From positions 1-64,000 of the forward strand of contig JAJYLQ010000015.1 of assembly GCA_021787595.1 (NCBI GenBank): DNA of 64,000 nt. Direction: 5' to 3'. The notes below the pieces were generated by a model, which ran no database searches, was not told where the DNA came from, and worked only from the letters and a program-made list of their open reading frames with translations. This DNA comes from Chloroflexota bacterium. Lineage in GTDB: Bacteria; Chloroflexota; Anaerolineae; Anaerolineales; Villigracilaceae. This document shows, piece by piece, positions 49,059-59,255 of this stretch; within the stretch, counting starts at the first letter, position 1, and every line of letters starts with the position of its first letter. Position numbers and translations under genes: made by a program.

Positions 49059-51598
49059 GTCTTTGCTCCATTTCCGCCTGGAGTTGTTTCGTTCGATTTG
49101 TCAGAGGCCGAAGTAAATATTTTTCTTTCCAGATCCTGCGGGGCCGAAATTGCCTGCGGGATCAATTGAACCTGTGTTGCGCCGAGTGCGTTCCGCAATT
49201 CGTTCAGCGCGATCTTGATCATGGATTCCGGATCGTTCGTGCTTCGAATCTTCGACGTGATCTCGGTCACCATTCGCTCGCGTTCCGCGCGCCGGCTGGT
49301 CTCATCAAACAGACGGGCATTTTCGGCAGAGAGGGCAATGCGTTCCGCCACGGCCCGAATCAAATCCATTTGGTCGCGGCTCAGGCGCGAATTTTGCGGG
49401 ATCTGGATCCTGAGATTGCCAATCGTTTCGCCGCGTAATTTGATGGGAACGATTACGTGATTGCCCGGATTGCCATCAGAGTTTTGCGCCTGTCCCAGAT
49501 CAACCGGCGTTTCCATCGGCGAAGCGCCGCGGGACGTATAGCGGAACCCTGCCAGTTGCTGCTCACGCGGCAGACGACTCCAGGCCTGGCGGAGGTACTG
49601 GCGATAAAGCGTTTCCGCTTCCTCGAGGGATCGGCGGGTAGTTTCGTACATGCGCGTATTGTCAATTGCCAGGCTTACCTGATCTGCGAGAATCATCAGC
49701 ACGCGAATATCCTCCTCTGAGAACGCATCCGGTTCGCGGCTTTGAACATCCAGCACTCCAACAATACTTTCGCCGGATCGCAGCGGCAGGGCCATCTCTG
49801 ATTTTGTCTCAGGCAGGTCGGGGTTATCGAAAAAGGCCGCATCTTCGCCCACGCTGCGCGCCACGCGTGGTTTCCCCGTCGAAGCCACGTTGCCCACGAT
49901 GCCCTGTTCGCCAACCTTCAGGTTGTGGCCGCGTGCCAGCATTTTTTGTCCGCCTTCGCTGTTTGCGGCGGTAAGATAAGTATATTGATTGGTTTCGTTG
50001 TTCAGGAAGATGCCAGTGTGATAATAACCAAATTGTTCGCTGATGACGGCCGTGATGCGCGGCAGCAACTCTTCCATGCGGCGGATCGAGTTGATCGCCT
50101 GAGTTACCAGCGCCAAGGCCTCGAACTGAGCCGCGCGCCGCTCGTTCTTTTTGTTGGCAGACTGTAATTCCACTGTGCGGTCGTTTACCCGCTGCTCCAA
50201 ACCCTGCAACGTGTCGCGCAATCGTCCCGTCATGCTGTTGAACGTGGAGGCCAGTGTTCCAATTTCGTCCCGGCTTTGTATGCGCACCTCTGCGTTGAGG
50301 TTGCCGTTTGCAATTTCCTCGACAGTTTGTGTCAAGATTCCCAGCGGCTGCATCAAGCGGCTGCCAATTCCAAGCGCGGCCAACAAGGAGATGACCAGGA
50401 CGGCGATCACGATGAACAAACTCACAATGATGGTGTTTCTCGCGGACTGGGCGATTTGTGCCTGGGCAGCCGCGGCCCCCGCGAGCAATTCCTGGGACGG
50501 AACGATGACCGCAAGGCTGTATCCTATGCTGGACACGGGACGATAGGCGACAAAATGTTCCACCCCGTTTAATTGGATGGTTTCGAAGCCGCTTTGGCCG
50601 GAGCTCATTCTATCCAGGATCTGCCAAAATTCAGGCGGCAGGGGCGCCACGACCTTGGTCGGGTCCAGCAATTGTCCCAAGGGAACTGCGCTGGGGGAGA
50701 TTTCGAATTCCTTGTACCCCGAAGCAGGCATGGCAATCAACCTGTGGTTCCTGTCGATCAGGAAGGAATATCCTGTATTTCCAATATGGATGTTCGACAC
50801 CACGCTGGTAATTTCATTAAGCTGGAAATCCATCGCGACGACGCCGCGAAAAGTCCCGTTCGAATCGTAGACAGGAGCGCTGCTTGTCACGATCAAACCG
50901 TGACGTGCGGCGTCCAGGTAGGGATCGGACCATACGACCTGGCGGGATGGATCTTGTGCAGGTGATGCATCCAAGAACCATGGTCTTTGTGTCACGTCGA
51001 AATCCGGCGGCACGAGAGATGCGAGATCAATATTGGGGTAGTACACGGTCTCCCCGGATGCGCCTCCAAAATAAACGGCTGTCACCCCCGGGTTCGACTT
51101 GAGCATCGTGGGAACGGTAAAATCCAACTGTCTGATGGTGTTCAATTCGGATATCAGATCAGGTGTAAGATCGTATTTTGCGGGAATGAAGACGGAGGCC
51201 GTATCTGTTTTTGAAGTATCCCAGCTGCCGTTCGTCAGGCGGCTCAATGAATTGGCCGCATTCCAATAGATCCCATTATTCAGGCTGGCCTCTTGCGAGA
51301 CTAAATTGCCGGCTGTTGTGCCAACCATGGTGATGTTCATGGCTGCTGTGGCAAAGAAGTTATTGAGAGCCGCAGCTTGTTCCGTGCCGGTTGCGTTCAT
51401 TTGGGTCTCGGCCTGTTGACGGACGCTGGCTGCCAGCTGAGTTGCCAGATAGGAGTTCGCCTCCTGCGCGCGATAATAAACGTAATATCCCAATCCTGCA
51501 ACCGCGAGGAAAGTGATGATCATATTGCTTAGGATCAACCGGGTGCGGAGACTGAGCGACCTGGCGGCAGAAGTGTTCTTTGGTGAAAAGTTTTCCAT
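49055..51598 (-). CDS. dCache-HAMP-GAF-GAF receptor, no kinase
   Basis: The 847-aa protein has TM1 (21-42), a large extracytoplasmic double-Cache domain (50-375), TM2 (388-411), HAMP (412-465), a coiled coil, a full GAF (505-650, FGYYHTGIF and NPDLPETKSEM), a linker (YRQYLRQAW, 665-700), a short degenerate GAF (715-765), and a shared tail (775-815). No kinase, cyclase, GGDEF or methyl-accepting domain follows. The Cache contains R-x-W-F (205-208), Y227 and D257 in the spacing of the amino-acid-binding dCache motif, with F instead of Y at two positions. The next gene (ParA) overlaps by 4 bp. Confidence 0.86.
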   Translation of the reverse strand: MENFSPKNTSAARSLSLRTRLILSNMIITFLAVAGLGYYVYYRAQEANSYLATQLAASVRQQAETQMNATGTEQAAALNNFFATAAMNITMVGTTAGNLVSQEASLNNGIYWNAANSLSRLTNGSWDTSKTDTASVFIPAKYDLTPDLISELNTIRQLDFTVPTMLKSNPGVTAVYFGGASGETVYYPNIDLASLVPPDFDVTQRPWFLDASPAQDPSRQVVWSDPYLDAARHGLIVTSSAPVYDSNGTFRGVVAMDFQLNEITSVVSNIHIGNTGYSFLIDRNHRLIAMPASGYKEFEISPSAVPLGQLLDPTKVVAPLPPEFWQILDRMSSGQSGFETIQLNGVEHFVAYRPVSSIGYSLAVIVPSQELLAGAAAAQAQIAQSARNTIIVSLFIVIAVLVISLLAALGIGSRLMQPLGILTQTVEEIANGNLNAEVRIQSRDEIGTLASTFNSMTGRLRDTLQGLEQRVNDRTVELQSANKKNERRAAQFEALALVTQAINSIRRMEELLPRITAVISEQFGYYHTGIFLNNETNQYTYLTAANSEGGQKMLARGHNLKVGEQGIVGNVASTGKPRVARSVGEDAAFFDNPDLPETKSEMALPLRSGESIVGVLDVQSREPDAFSEEDIRVLMILADQVSLAIDNTRMYETTRRSLEEAETLYRQYLRQAWSRLPREQQLAGFRYTSRGASPMETPVDLGQAQNSDGNPGNHVIVPIKLRGETIGNLRIQIPQNSRLSRDQMDLIRAVAERIALSAENARLFDETSRRAERERMVTEITSKIRSTNDPESMIKIALNELRNALGATQVQLIPQAISAPQDLERKIFTSASDKSNETTPGGNGAKT

Positions 51599-51603
51599 AA
51601 GAA

Positions 51604-53967
51604 TTACTTTTCTTTGCTCTCAATTGGGTTGCCGGCCTGGAACTGAACGATCACATCCGAACCGGGAATGGCGCGGCCAAGCTCTTCCGCAGCGGTCTGA
51701 AGCACATTTCGCATGTTGATGGATGCGCTGATCTTGGACGTAACTTCGCTGATGAGCTGTTCCTTCGAGGCGCGCCTTTGTGAATCTTCGATCAGGGTCG
51801 CGTTTTCAGCCGCCAGCGCCACACGCGCCGCCACGGCTTCGATAATGTCAACCTCGTCTTCGTTCCAGTCCGGGTCCTGGGCTTTACGAACATCGAGCAG
51901 GCCTATGACTTCGTCTCGCAATTTGATCGGGACCGTCAGTGTTGCCTGCTGGTTTTGCGCATCTCCGTTCCTCATCAGCTTGCCGCCATTGGCGAGCGCG
52001 GTGTCAATTTCAGGATTTTCGAGGGATGAATCCAGACGGGAGAGGCTGGCTCCCGCCAGCCGGTATCCGATTCGTTTTTCCCCGGTTATCTCGCTCAAGG
52101 CGGACAGGAGATATTGCCTGTACGTGGCGCGTGCTTCACGCAGCGCGCGATCAGTTGCTTCGAACAGGCGCGCATTTTGGATTGCGATGCTCACCTGATT
52201 CGCCAGCGTCGAAAGGACATCGATATCTTCATGCGTGAATGCGGAGGGTTCCTCGCTTTGAACATCAAGGACGCCGATCACGCGCTGGTCCGCGGCCAGC
52301 GGCAGGGCCATTTCGGAGCGGGTAGCCGGGAGGTCGGGATTGTCGAAGAAAACGGCGTCCGCTCCGGTGTCGAGGGCAATGCGAGGGATTCCTTTTCCAG
52401 CGGCATATCCCACAATGCCCTGTTCCCCAACTTTGAGTCGGTGGCCCTGCTGCGCCATTCTTTGCCCGCCTTCGCTGTTTGCGGCATGGAGTACGGCGAA
52501 TTCACCCGCCTCATCCAGCAGGAAGATGCCCACGTGATAAAAGCCGAATTGCGTGCTGATGGTCTGCGTAATTTGGGGAAGAAGCTTTTCAAGGTCATGA
52601 ATGGACGTTATGGACTCGGATACCCTGGAGATGGCCTCCAATTGCGAGGCGCGTCGTTCCGCTTGTTGACTGGCCAGTGCCAGCTCTGCGGTGCGCTCGT
52701 TTACGCGCTGCTCCAGCGTACCAATCAAGCTTCGCAATTGCGAAGTCATGTTCTTGAACGAAGAAGTCAACGCTCCAATTTCGTCTTCGAACGGCCGGTC
52801 GGGGATGGGGGTATCGAGTTGTCCGCTTCCAACTTCCACCGCTGCGTCTCTCAACAGGATGATCGGATCGGCAATCTGGCTGGCGATGAATTGAATGGCC
52901 GCAAACAGCACGATGAGCAAAGCCGCGCCGAATGTTATCAGCGTCTGCGTGGTCCCGTTTGTCGATTCTTGCAGTTGCTGCAAAAGGCTGGTGTAGTCCA
53001 CGATTGCCGCGCCGGAGATTTTCCCGGAAGCATTGTAGACCGGCGCCACGATGATGTTCGCGCTTTGAGCGGAAGCCTTGCTGTATTCGACAAACGTGCG
53101 GATCTTTCCATCTTCGAGCGTGGCCGCGACTTCTCCGTTTGGATCCGACTTATAAATGGTAAACATGTTGGCGTTGTTTGGATCTGCCAGGATGCGTTTC
53201 TGGAGATCCACGATTTCGGTGTACCGATGCTGGCTTTTATTTAGTTGGGCCACGTAATCCTGTGCGCTGGCTGGATAACGTCCCACCGACACAGCAATCG
53301 ATTCGACGACGTTGGAGGCCTCGGCGATTGCCGCAGTCTGGGTTTCGAGATATTGCTGCCGGACTGCAAGACTTCCAAAGATACCAGCGACAAGGAAAAT
53401 GACCGTAAAGCCGACGAGGAGTCTTGCGCGCAGCGAATGCCTGAATTGCTGGATCAGGAAATAACCAAAGATCAACGCGATTGCGGTTATCAGGGCGGGT
53501 ACAAAGATTTCCACAAATGCGGGGGCCGGCAGGCGGTAGGATGGAGCCAGAGCATCCAGGAGAATACTGATCAGGCCGCTGAACGCGGCCGTGATTGCCG
53601 TAATAATGGTTGCGCGGGAGGGCAAAGTTACAGCCGCAGTCATGGCAGTGAGAAGTGCTATGCCCAGCGCAAATGTCAGCCCAACGCCGGTTATCAGCGC
53701 CGTCCCGGCCGCGAATACGATTTGCGCAGCGCCGATCAACACGAGCATGCCGCGGGTCGTATTGCCGCGCCGTACCATGAACAGGCTGACGATTGCAGCA
53801 ACCAGCAATATCAAGGTGTCAACGAAAAGCGCAATTAGCTGCCAGGCTGGCTGCTTAATGGCCAGGTACAGATAAAGCGCATCGGCAAGGGTTGAGCCTG
53901 CAATGCCAATCAAAGCAATTTGATGAGCGGCTTTGGCTTGCGGATTCATACGGGCCTGTACAGTCAT
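51604..53967 (-). CDS. Multi-TM/HAMP/GAF-GAF receptor, no kinase
   Basis: The 787-aa protein has five or six N-terminal membrane helices (15-175), a further TM (about 180-205), an extracytoplasmic stretch of about 135 residues resembling a single Cache, another TM (345-365), HAMP (366-420, DEIGALTSSFKNM), a GAF (455-600, FGFYHVGIFLLDE, NPDLPATRSEM), the linker (YRQYLLSAL), a short GAF (660-720) and the shared tail (725-770). ATG 53967 has GGAG nine bases upstream; the in-frame ATG six codons later is possible. No catalytic output domain is visible. Confidence 0.83.
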   Translation of the reverse strand: MTVQARMNPQAKAAHQIALIGIAGSTLADALYLYLAIKQPAWQLIALFVDTLILLVAAIVSLFMVRRGNTTRGMLVLIGAAQIVFAAGTALITGVGLTFALGIALLTAMTAAVTLPSRATIITAITAAFSGLISILLDALAPSYRLPAPAFVEIFVPALITAIALIFGYFLIQQFRHSLRARLLVGFTVIFLVAGIFGSLAVRQQYLETQTAAIAEASNVVESIAVSVGRYPASAQDYVAQLNKSQHRYTEIVDLQKRILADPNNANMFTIYKSDPNGEVAATLEDGKIRTFVEYSKASAQSANIIVAPVYNASGKISGAAIVDYTSLLQQLQESTNGTTQTLITFGAALLIVLFAAIQFIASQIADPIILLRDAAVEVGSGQLDTPIPDRPFEDEIGALTSSFKNMTSQLRSLIGTLEQRVNERTAELALASQQAERRASQLEAISRVSESITSIHDLEKLLPQITQTISTQFGFYHVGIFLLDEAGEFAVLHAANSEGGQRMAQQGHRLKVGEQGIVGYAAGKGIPRIALDTGADAVFFDNPDLPATRSEMALPLAADQRVIGVLDVQSEEPSAFTHEDIDVLSTLANQVSIAIQNARLFEATDRALREARATYRQYLLSALSEITGEKRIGYRLAGASLSRLDSSLENPEIDTALANGGKLMRNGDAQNQQATLTVPIKLRDEVIGLLDVRKAQDPDWNEDEVDIIEAVAARVALAAENATLIEDSQRRASKEQLISEVTSKISASINMRNVLQTAAEELGRAIPGSDVIVQFQAGNPIESKEK

Positions 53968-53982
53968 CGCGAAAGCTCCACT

Positions 53983-55707
53983 TTAATATCGTGAATCCCT
54001 GGTTTGCTTATCGGCTGCAATCCTGGATGGTTCCAATTGGATGGTGATTTCAGAGCCGGTCATGATTTTTCCGAGTTCCTGCGCGGCCAGTTGCATGATC
54101 GAATCGATGTTGGTGGATGACCCAATTCGCGCTGAGATTTCCTCGATAGTATGCTCTTTCGCGGCACGCGTTTGTGCGTCCCCGTAGAGTCGGGCGCTTT
54201 CCAGCGCGCCGCTTAATTGATCCGAGAGCACCTGGACCAGCTGGATTTCGTTTTCGGTCCAGTGCTCTTCGTCGGTTTTGACCAGCCGCAGCACTCCAAC
54301 AACTTGGCCGCGGATGACTATGGGCGCGAACAACCTGACCTGATCTGTGCTTGTAACGGGACGATTCTGAGAAATTGCCTCCAGGGATTTTGGATCCGCC
54401 TCTTCCTTTGCCGGCGCGAACCGATGGATTTCACGCCCATTACTTATAAATCCAAGTTCTTTTCTCGTTTCGAGCTGCCGCTTCCAGGCATCTATGGAAG
54501 CTTCGCCATACGCACGGCGGGCCGCCTCCGCGGCCGACCGGCTTTCAGCGAGCAGGCGCGAGTTTTCGATGGCAATGGCCAGTTGATCGGCGACCACCTG
54601 CAAGACTTCCACATCTTCATTGGTAAACGCATTTGATTGCGTGGATTGAATGTCCAGCACACCAAGGACGCGTCCGCCAACTTTTATGGGAAGCGCCATC
54701 TCGGAATGGGTCTCCGGCAGGTCGGGATTATTGAAAAACACCGCGTCCTGTCCAACATCCAGTGCGATGCGGCCCCGGTTGGCTTTTGCCGCATAGCCCA
54801 CGATACCTGTGCCTGCTTCCAGCCTGTGACCGCGCTGTAACATCCTTTGTCCGCCTTCGCTGTTCGACGCGCGCAGGATTGCAAACTTACCAAGCTCATC
54901 CAGAAGGAAAATGCCAGCATGATAGAAACCAAACCGAGTGCTCAACAGGCGGACAGCCTGGTTGAGCAGCGCATCCAGATCGCGGGCAGAGGCCGCCGCA
55001 TTTCCAATTTCCGCTGCGGCACGCAGTTGGACGGCACGGCGTTCCAGGTCCCGGGTGCGCTCGCTCACGCGCCGTTCGAGGTTCGAGCGCTCATCTTCCA
55101 GGGCATGGTTGGCCTGGATTTGTTTTTGTTCATTCGTATGCGCGCGCCGGATACTTTCATTGAGTCTTTGTATCAGGACACGCTGTATATACGCGACTGC
55201 CAGCACCACGACGGAGAGATTCAGCGGAGAAAACAGATTGGTCAACGAACTGGTCGGCGATTTGAGCAGACCCTGCATCTCGCCTATTCCAATTCCAAAT
55301 ATACTCAGTACAATTAGCGCGCCAAACACCAGCGTAGCGTCCTGTCCCAATGTCAGCCCGGCAATCGCAATCACGCCTGCGTACGCCAGCAAGTCAATAT
55401 CATGCAAGCCATATCCGGTCGCAACGATGAAGGTTACGACTACATAAAGCGTGGTTGGGAGCAGGACCTGGGCAGGCAGCAGACTGCCGCGTCTGAGCAG
55501 TAATAGGCAGACTATCGCAGAAGCAACCAGGGCTATCAGGGGCAGCGCAAGAATCAGCCCATAATTGCCAGCCAGCGTCAGGATCAACGCGGCCAGGCCA
55601 GCAGCCAATGAAACAAACAAGAGCGTTCGCAGCGTCTGGATCATTGAACGCGTTTCGGTCTCATCCGAGTATTTGGGAAGCAGCGCCGTCTTCAACTCGT
55701 CTGACAT
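53983..55707 (-). CDS. Multi-TM/GAF-GAF receptor, no kinase
   Basis: The 574-aa protein starts with about six membrane helices (25-175) that could form a small-molecule or membrane-state sensor. A coiled coil (180-230) joins them to a GAF (240-390, FGFYHAGIFLLDE, NPDLPETHSEM), the linker (AYGEASIDAW), a short GAF (455-505) and the shared tail (515-555). No HAMP and no catalytic domain are present. It follows the Cache-type receptor gene by 9 bp. Confidence 0.82.
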   Translation of the reverse strand: MSDELKTALLPKYSDETETRSMIQTLRTLLFVSLAAGLAALILTLAGNYGLILALPLIALVASAIVCLLLLRRGSLLPAQVLLPTTLYVVVTFIVATGYGLHDIDLLAYAGVIAIAGLTLGQDATLVFGALIVLSIFGIGIGEMQGLLKSPTSSLTNLFSPLNLSVVVLAVAYIQRVLIQRLNESIRRAHTNEQKQIQANHALEDERSNLERRVSERTRDLERRAVQLRAAAEIGNAAASARDLDALLNQAVRLLSTRFGFYHAGIFLLDELGKFAILRASNSEGGQRMLQRGHRLEAGTGIVGYAAKANRGRIALDVGQDAVFFNNPDLPETHSEMALPIKVGGRVLGVLDIQSTQSNAFTNEDVEVLQVVADQLAIAIENSRLLAESRSAAEAARRAYGEASIDAWKRQLETRKELGFISNGREIHRFAPAKEEADPKSLEAISQNRPVTSTDQVRLFAPIVIRGQVVGVLRLVKTDEEHWTENEIQLVQVLSDQLSGALESARLYGDAQTRAAKEHTIEEISARIGSSTNIDSIMQLAAQELGKIMTGSEITIQLEPSRIAADKQTRDSRY

Positions 55708-55716
55708 TCCTGCACC

Positions 55717-57858
55717 TCACTCATGCCGCCTGCCATTCCTTCGGATCTTTTCCGGCCGCGGCTTTTCCGGTTCGATGATTGGCTGCACACTCAGCCGGAT
55801 TTCTGCCTCCTGCAGGCGGAAGGCCTTTTGTATTTCCTGCGCCGCAGTTTGCAAAACCAATTCCAGGTCGAGCGTCGAACGGAAATGCCCGGTCAGCTCG
55901 TTTACGAGCGCATCGCGCTCCGCCCGCTGGCGGGTCTCTTCGAGCAGGCGGGCGTTTTCCAGCGCCGTGGCAAGCCGTTCCGAAATTTGTTCGATCAATG
56001 CGATGGTTTGATGCTGGGATTGCATTTGCTGGAAGCGGACGTTGATCACACCGATGGTCTGTCCGCGCAGTTGGATCGGGACAGCCGCAAATTGCCCGTT
56101 CGCCGCAGGCGGCTGGTTAATCGGTTCCAGCCGAACATTATCGAATTTATAGCCGCTGACCTGCTGGCCGCCTGGCGAAAGTCCCTTCCAGGATTCCCGC
56201 GTGAAGCGTCCGTACGTTTCCTCGATTTCCTTCAATTGGGATTGGGCCTGTTGGAACAGGCGGATTCTTTCGATGGCTGTTGCAAGCTGATCTGCCATGA
56301 CCTGCATCACGGCAATATCATCCTGCCCGAACGCGGAAACCTGATCGCTTTGGACATCCAGAATTCCTAAAATGCCTTCCGCAGTCTTGAGGGGCAGGGC
56401 CATCTCGGAATGTGTGTTCGGGAGCAGGGGATTGCTGAAGTAAACGGCGTCCACTCCGACGTCCAGCGCGATGCGGGGTTCGCCCGCCGCAGCCGCTTGT
56501 CCCACGATGCCTTGTTCGCCCACGCGCAAACGGTGATTGTTTTCCAGCATCTTTGCCCCCGCTTCTGTGGGCGAGGCGGATAGAACCGCGTATTCCTTTT
56601 TATCGTCCAACAGGAAAATGCCGGTATGATAAAAGTTAAAGCGATCGCGGATCAAACGGCTCGAACGATCCAGCAATTCCTGCAGGCTGGGGGCGGACGC
56701 CGCGTCGCGGGCAACTTCGGCTGACGTACGCATACGCAGGGCCTGACGCTCAAGCTCCTGTGTTCGTTCGGCCACGTGCTGTTCCAGTGAACCCACCAGA
56801 TCGCGCAGCTGGTATGTCATGTCGTTGAAGGCACTTGCCAATGTTCCGATTTCATCCCGGCTTCGGATGGATGTGGTCTGTGAAAGATCGCCTGCGGCAA
56901 TTTGTCCGGCCGTTACCGCCAGTTTTTCTATGGGTTGAATGATTTGACGAACGGCTGCAGAACCCGCGGCCGCGGAGACAAGCAGGGCAATCAATATGGC
57001 GACGATCAGGGTATTGATCACATTGTTTACCAATGACATGGCGATGTCGGTTGGCTGTTCAGCCACCACATTGAAAACCTGATTGCCGATTTGAATTTTA
57101 TTTATGGCGAGAACCACACTCGTGTGATTCAGTCCCGTTTGTATGCCCGCCTCCGCCGGCAGGCTGATGCTTGCATTCTGAAGCTTGAACGCGGGGTCCT
57201 GATGGGCAAAGACGTTTCCGTTCGAGTCCGTTACGTAAAGTGTCTGACCCTGGCCGGCCTGTGCTTCCGCCAGCAGGCTATCCACCGGGGCAAGTTTTAC
57301 CCTGCCGATCAATACGCCGCTTAATTGCGATGTGCGTCCGCTGCTGGACTGGTAAAGCGGAACGGATAGAGTGAAATAAGGCTCGCCGGTGCCGGGGTCT
57401 ATACTTGCGGGACCATAATATGCCTGGCGGGTTCTGAGCGGCTGGAGGTATTCGTCCAGTTTGGAATGGTCCAAATTCGGTGTATTGGCGACGGGCCCCT
57501 GATGGTTGGCGCGAAAGATTTCCTGTCCTTGTGGATTCAGCAGCGTTAATTCATCGAAATTGTTTCCGGATGCCGCAAAATTCAATTCGTTGAGCATGAG
57601 GCTCGAGTAGATGGCGGGATCCGGTGTGCTTAGACTTTGAATTTGTTCCCCCACATCAAACATGCTTTGATTCATCTCTTGAAAATAATCAGTGACTTTG
57701 ACTGATGCGTTTTGCGCCACCTGGCTTTGCAGGGCAATCGCTTCAGCCTTGTTGGCGGAATAAATGGTCACGGCAAGGACTGCGCCCAGGGCGATCAATG
57801 GAATGATGGCCAGGCCGATAAAGATCAGGGTTAGACGTACTCGAAGGCTGTTCCACAT
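55717..57858 (-). CDS. Cache-HAMP-GAF-GAF receptor, no kinase
   Basis: The 713-aa protein has TM1 (9-33), a Cache-like extracytoplasmic domain (40-265), TM2 (275-300), HAMP (300-355, RDEIGTLASAFNDM), a GAF (390-535, FNFYHTGIFLLDD, NPLLPNTHSEM), the linker (YGRFTRESW), a short GAF (592-640) and the shared tail (645-690), then a basic Arg/Pro-rich end. It differs from the 847-aa receptor mainly in the Cache domain, so it probably sees a different ligand. Catalytic output is absent. Confidence 0.85.
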   Translation of the reverse strand: MWNSLRVRLTLIFIGLAIIPLIALGAVLAVTIYSANKAEAIALQSQVAQNASVKVTDYFQEMNQSMFDVGEQIQSLSTPDPAIYSSLMLNELNFAASGNNFDELTLLNPQGQEIFRANHQGPVANTPNLDHSKLDEYLQPLRTRQAYYGPASIDPGTGEPYFTLSVPLYQSSSGRTSQLSGVLIGRVKLAPVDSLLAEAQAGQGQTLYVTDSNGNVFAHQDPAFKLQNASISLPAEAGIQTGLNHTSVVLAINKIQIGNQVFNVVAEQPTDIAMSLVNNVINTLIVAILIALLVSAAAGSAAVRQIIQPIEKLAVTAGQIAAGDLSQTTSIRSRDEIGTLASAFNDMTYQLRDLVGSLEQHVAERTQELERQALRMRTSAEVARDAASAPSLQELLDRSSRLIRDRFNFYHTGIFLLDDKKEYAVLSASPTEAGAKMLENNHRLRVGEQGIVGQAAAAGEPRIALDVGVDAVYFSNPLLPNTHSEMALPLKTAEGILGILDVQSDQVSAFGQDDIAVMQVMADQLATAIERIRLFQQAQSQLKEIEETYGRFTRESWKGLSPGGQQVSGYKFDNVRLEPINQPPAANGQFAAVPIQLRGQTIGVINVRFQQMQSQHQTIALIEQISERLATALENARLLEETRQRAERDALVNELTGHFRSTLDLELVLQTAAQEIQKAFRLQEAEIRLSVQPIIEPEKPRPEKIRRNGRRHE

Positions 57859-57893
57859 ATTGAGGCGCTTCCGTTTTCCTCTTTGAAGTTTCG

Positions 57894-59255
57894 CTAATTG
57901 CCCTTGCCTGGTTCCGCGCCGGCCTGCTTCTCTTCGGTCCCGCCGACGAACACGGATACTTCTGCCACATCGGGCAGCGCGCCGAGTTCGCGCACGGCTG
58001 TTCGAAGAAGCGCGTCGATATCCAGGGAACGGCTCAAGCGTGTGGAGATTTCGTTCACCGTTTGCTCCTGCACGGCGCGCTGGCGCGTCTCGCTCAGCAA
58101 CCGGCTGTTATCGAGTGCCAGCGACACCTGCGTCGCGATCTTTTCAGCCAGGTCACGTTCGGAGCTGGACCAATTTGCAATGTCGTGCCTGCGCAAAACA
58201 ATCGAGCCAATTGCCTGGCCGCGCAGGATCAAAGGAATTTTCATGCCATTGCCGTCTTCCAGTCTCGCGTTCGCCGCGACGGATTTGACTCCCGCCGGCG
58301 AAAATTGGTATGCGATGTTTCGGCCCTGCAGATATGTGCGCCAGGCCACGCGGGTTTGCTGGGAAGTGATCATTTCTAGCTCGCTGACAATGGCCCGCGA
58401 CTCGTTCAGAAGGCGGATATTATCCATGGCGGCCGCGATCTGGTCTGCGAGCAGCTGAAGAATTTCGGCCTCACCCTGACTGAAAGCGGCCGCCTGTGCC
58501 GACCAAATATCGAGGACGCCGCTCACTTTTCCGCGCGTAACCATGGGGATGGCGATCTCTGCCCGGGGTTGGGGCGATTCGGGATCTTCACTGGGCAATC
58601 CGCTGCCCGCTTCGGAGAATCGAAGCGTCTTATTTTGTTCTGCGGCGCGTCCCACGAGGCTCGTTCCGCCCACTGCGACAAAGTAACCCTGTTCCAGCAA
58701 TTTCCTGCCGGCCCCGGATGACGAAGCCTGCAGAAACGCCTTTTCATGTTGTTCATCCAGGAGAAAGATATTAACCTGGGAATAATCAAATCGTTCGCCA
58801 ATTAATTCAGCGGCTTTCGACAACAACATTGACGGGTCCTGGATGCCCGCCATCTCGCGCGAGAAGCGGACCGCCATGGTCATTTGGGAGTTTCTATTTT
58901 CCAACTCGCGGGTGCGCTCTCTGACCCGCTGTTCCAGGTCCAGCCGAATGGGCACAATTTCCCTTTCGCGTTCGATCAACCTCTCATTTGTTTGAAGGAG
59001 AACATCCTGACGCCTTCCGGCCAGCCCCGCGATCGTTCCGAGAAAGAACGGAGCTGTGTCTATGATCCACAACAGGATTTCGTTCTGCTGGACTGCGATC
59101 AGGTTTGGCAGCGTCAACGTCAATCGTTCTTCTGCTACTTTGAGCAGTGTGGCAATCAGCGGAAACAGCAACCCCAGGATAATGCCTGTGATCGCATATT
59201 GCCGGGTCCGCAAACTAGATGGTCTTGGGCTTTGAGGTACCCTGGAATCAGCCAT
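57894..59255 (-). CDS. Two-TM/GAF-GAF receptor, no kinase
   Basis: The 453-aa protein is the smallest of the set: TM1 (22-42) and TM2 (62-80) with hardly any external loop, a coiled coil (85-125), a GAF (130-290, with IFLLDE but a divergent second half), the linker (RVAWRTYL), a short GAF (335-390) and the shared tail (395-435). Its start overlaps the previous stop by 8 bp. With so little outside the membrane it may sense membrane state or a partner rather than an external ligand. Confidence 0.82.
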   Translation of the reverse strand: MADSRVPQSPRPSSLRTRQYAITGIILGLLFPLIATLLKVAEERLTLTLPNLIAVQQNEILLWIIDTAPFFLGTIAGLAGRRQDVLLQTNERLIEREREIVPIRLDLEQRVRERTRELENRNSQMTMAVRFSREMAGIQDPSMLLSKAAELIGERFDYSQVNIFLLDEQHEKAFLQASSSGAGRKLLEQGYFVAVGGTSLVGRAAEQNKTLRFSEAGSGLPSEDPESPQPRAEIAIPMVTRGKVSGVLDIWSAQAAAFSQGEAEILQLLADQIAAAMDNIRLLNESRAIVSELEMITSQQTRVAWRTYLQGRNIAYQFSPAGVKSVAANARLEDGNGMKIPLILRGQAIGSIVLRRHDIANWSSSERDLAEKIATQVSLALDNSRLLSETRQRAVQEQTVNEISTRLSRSLDIDALLRTAVRELGALPDVAEVSVFVGGTEEKQAGAEPGKGN

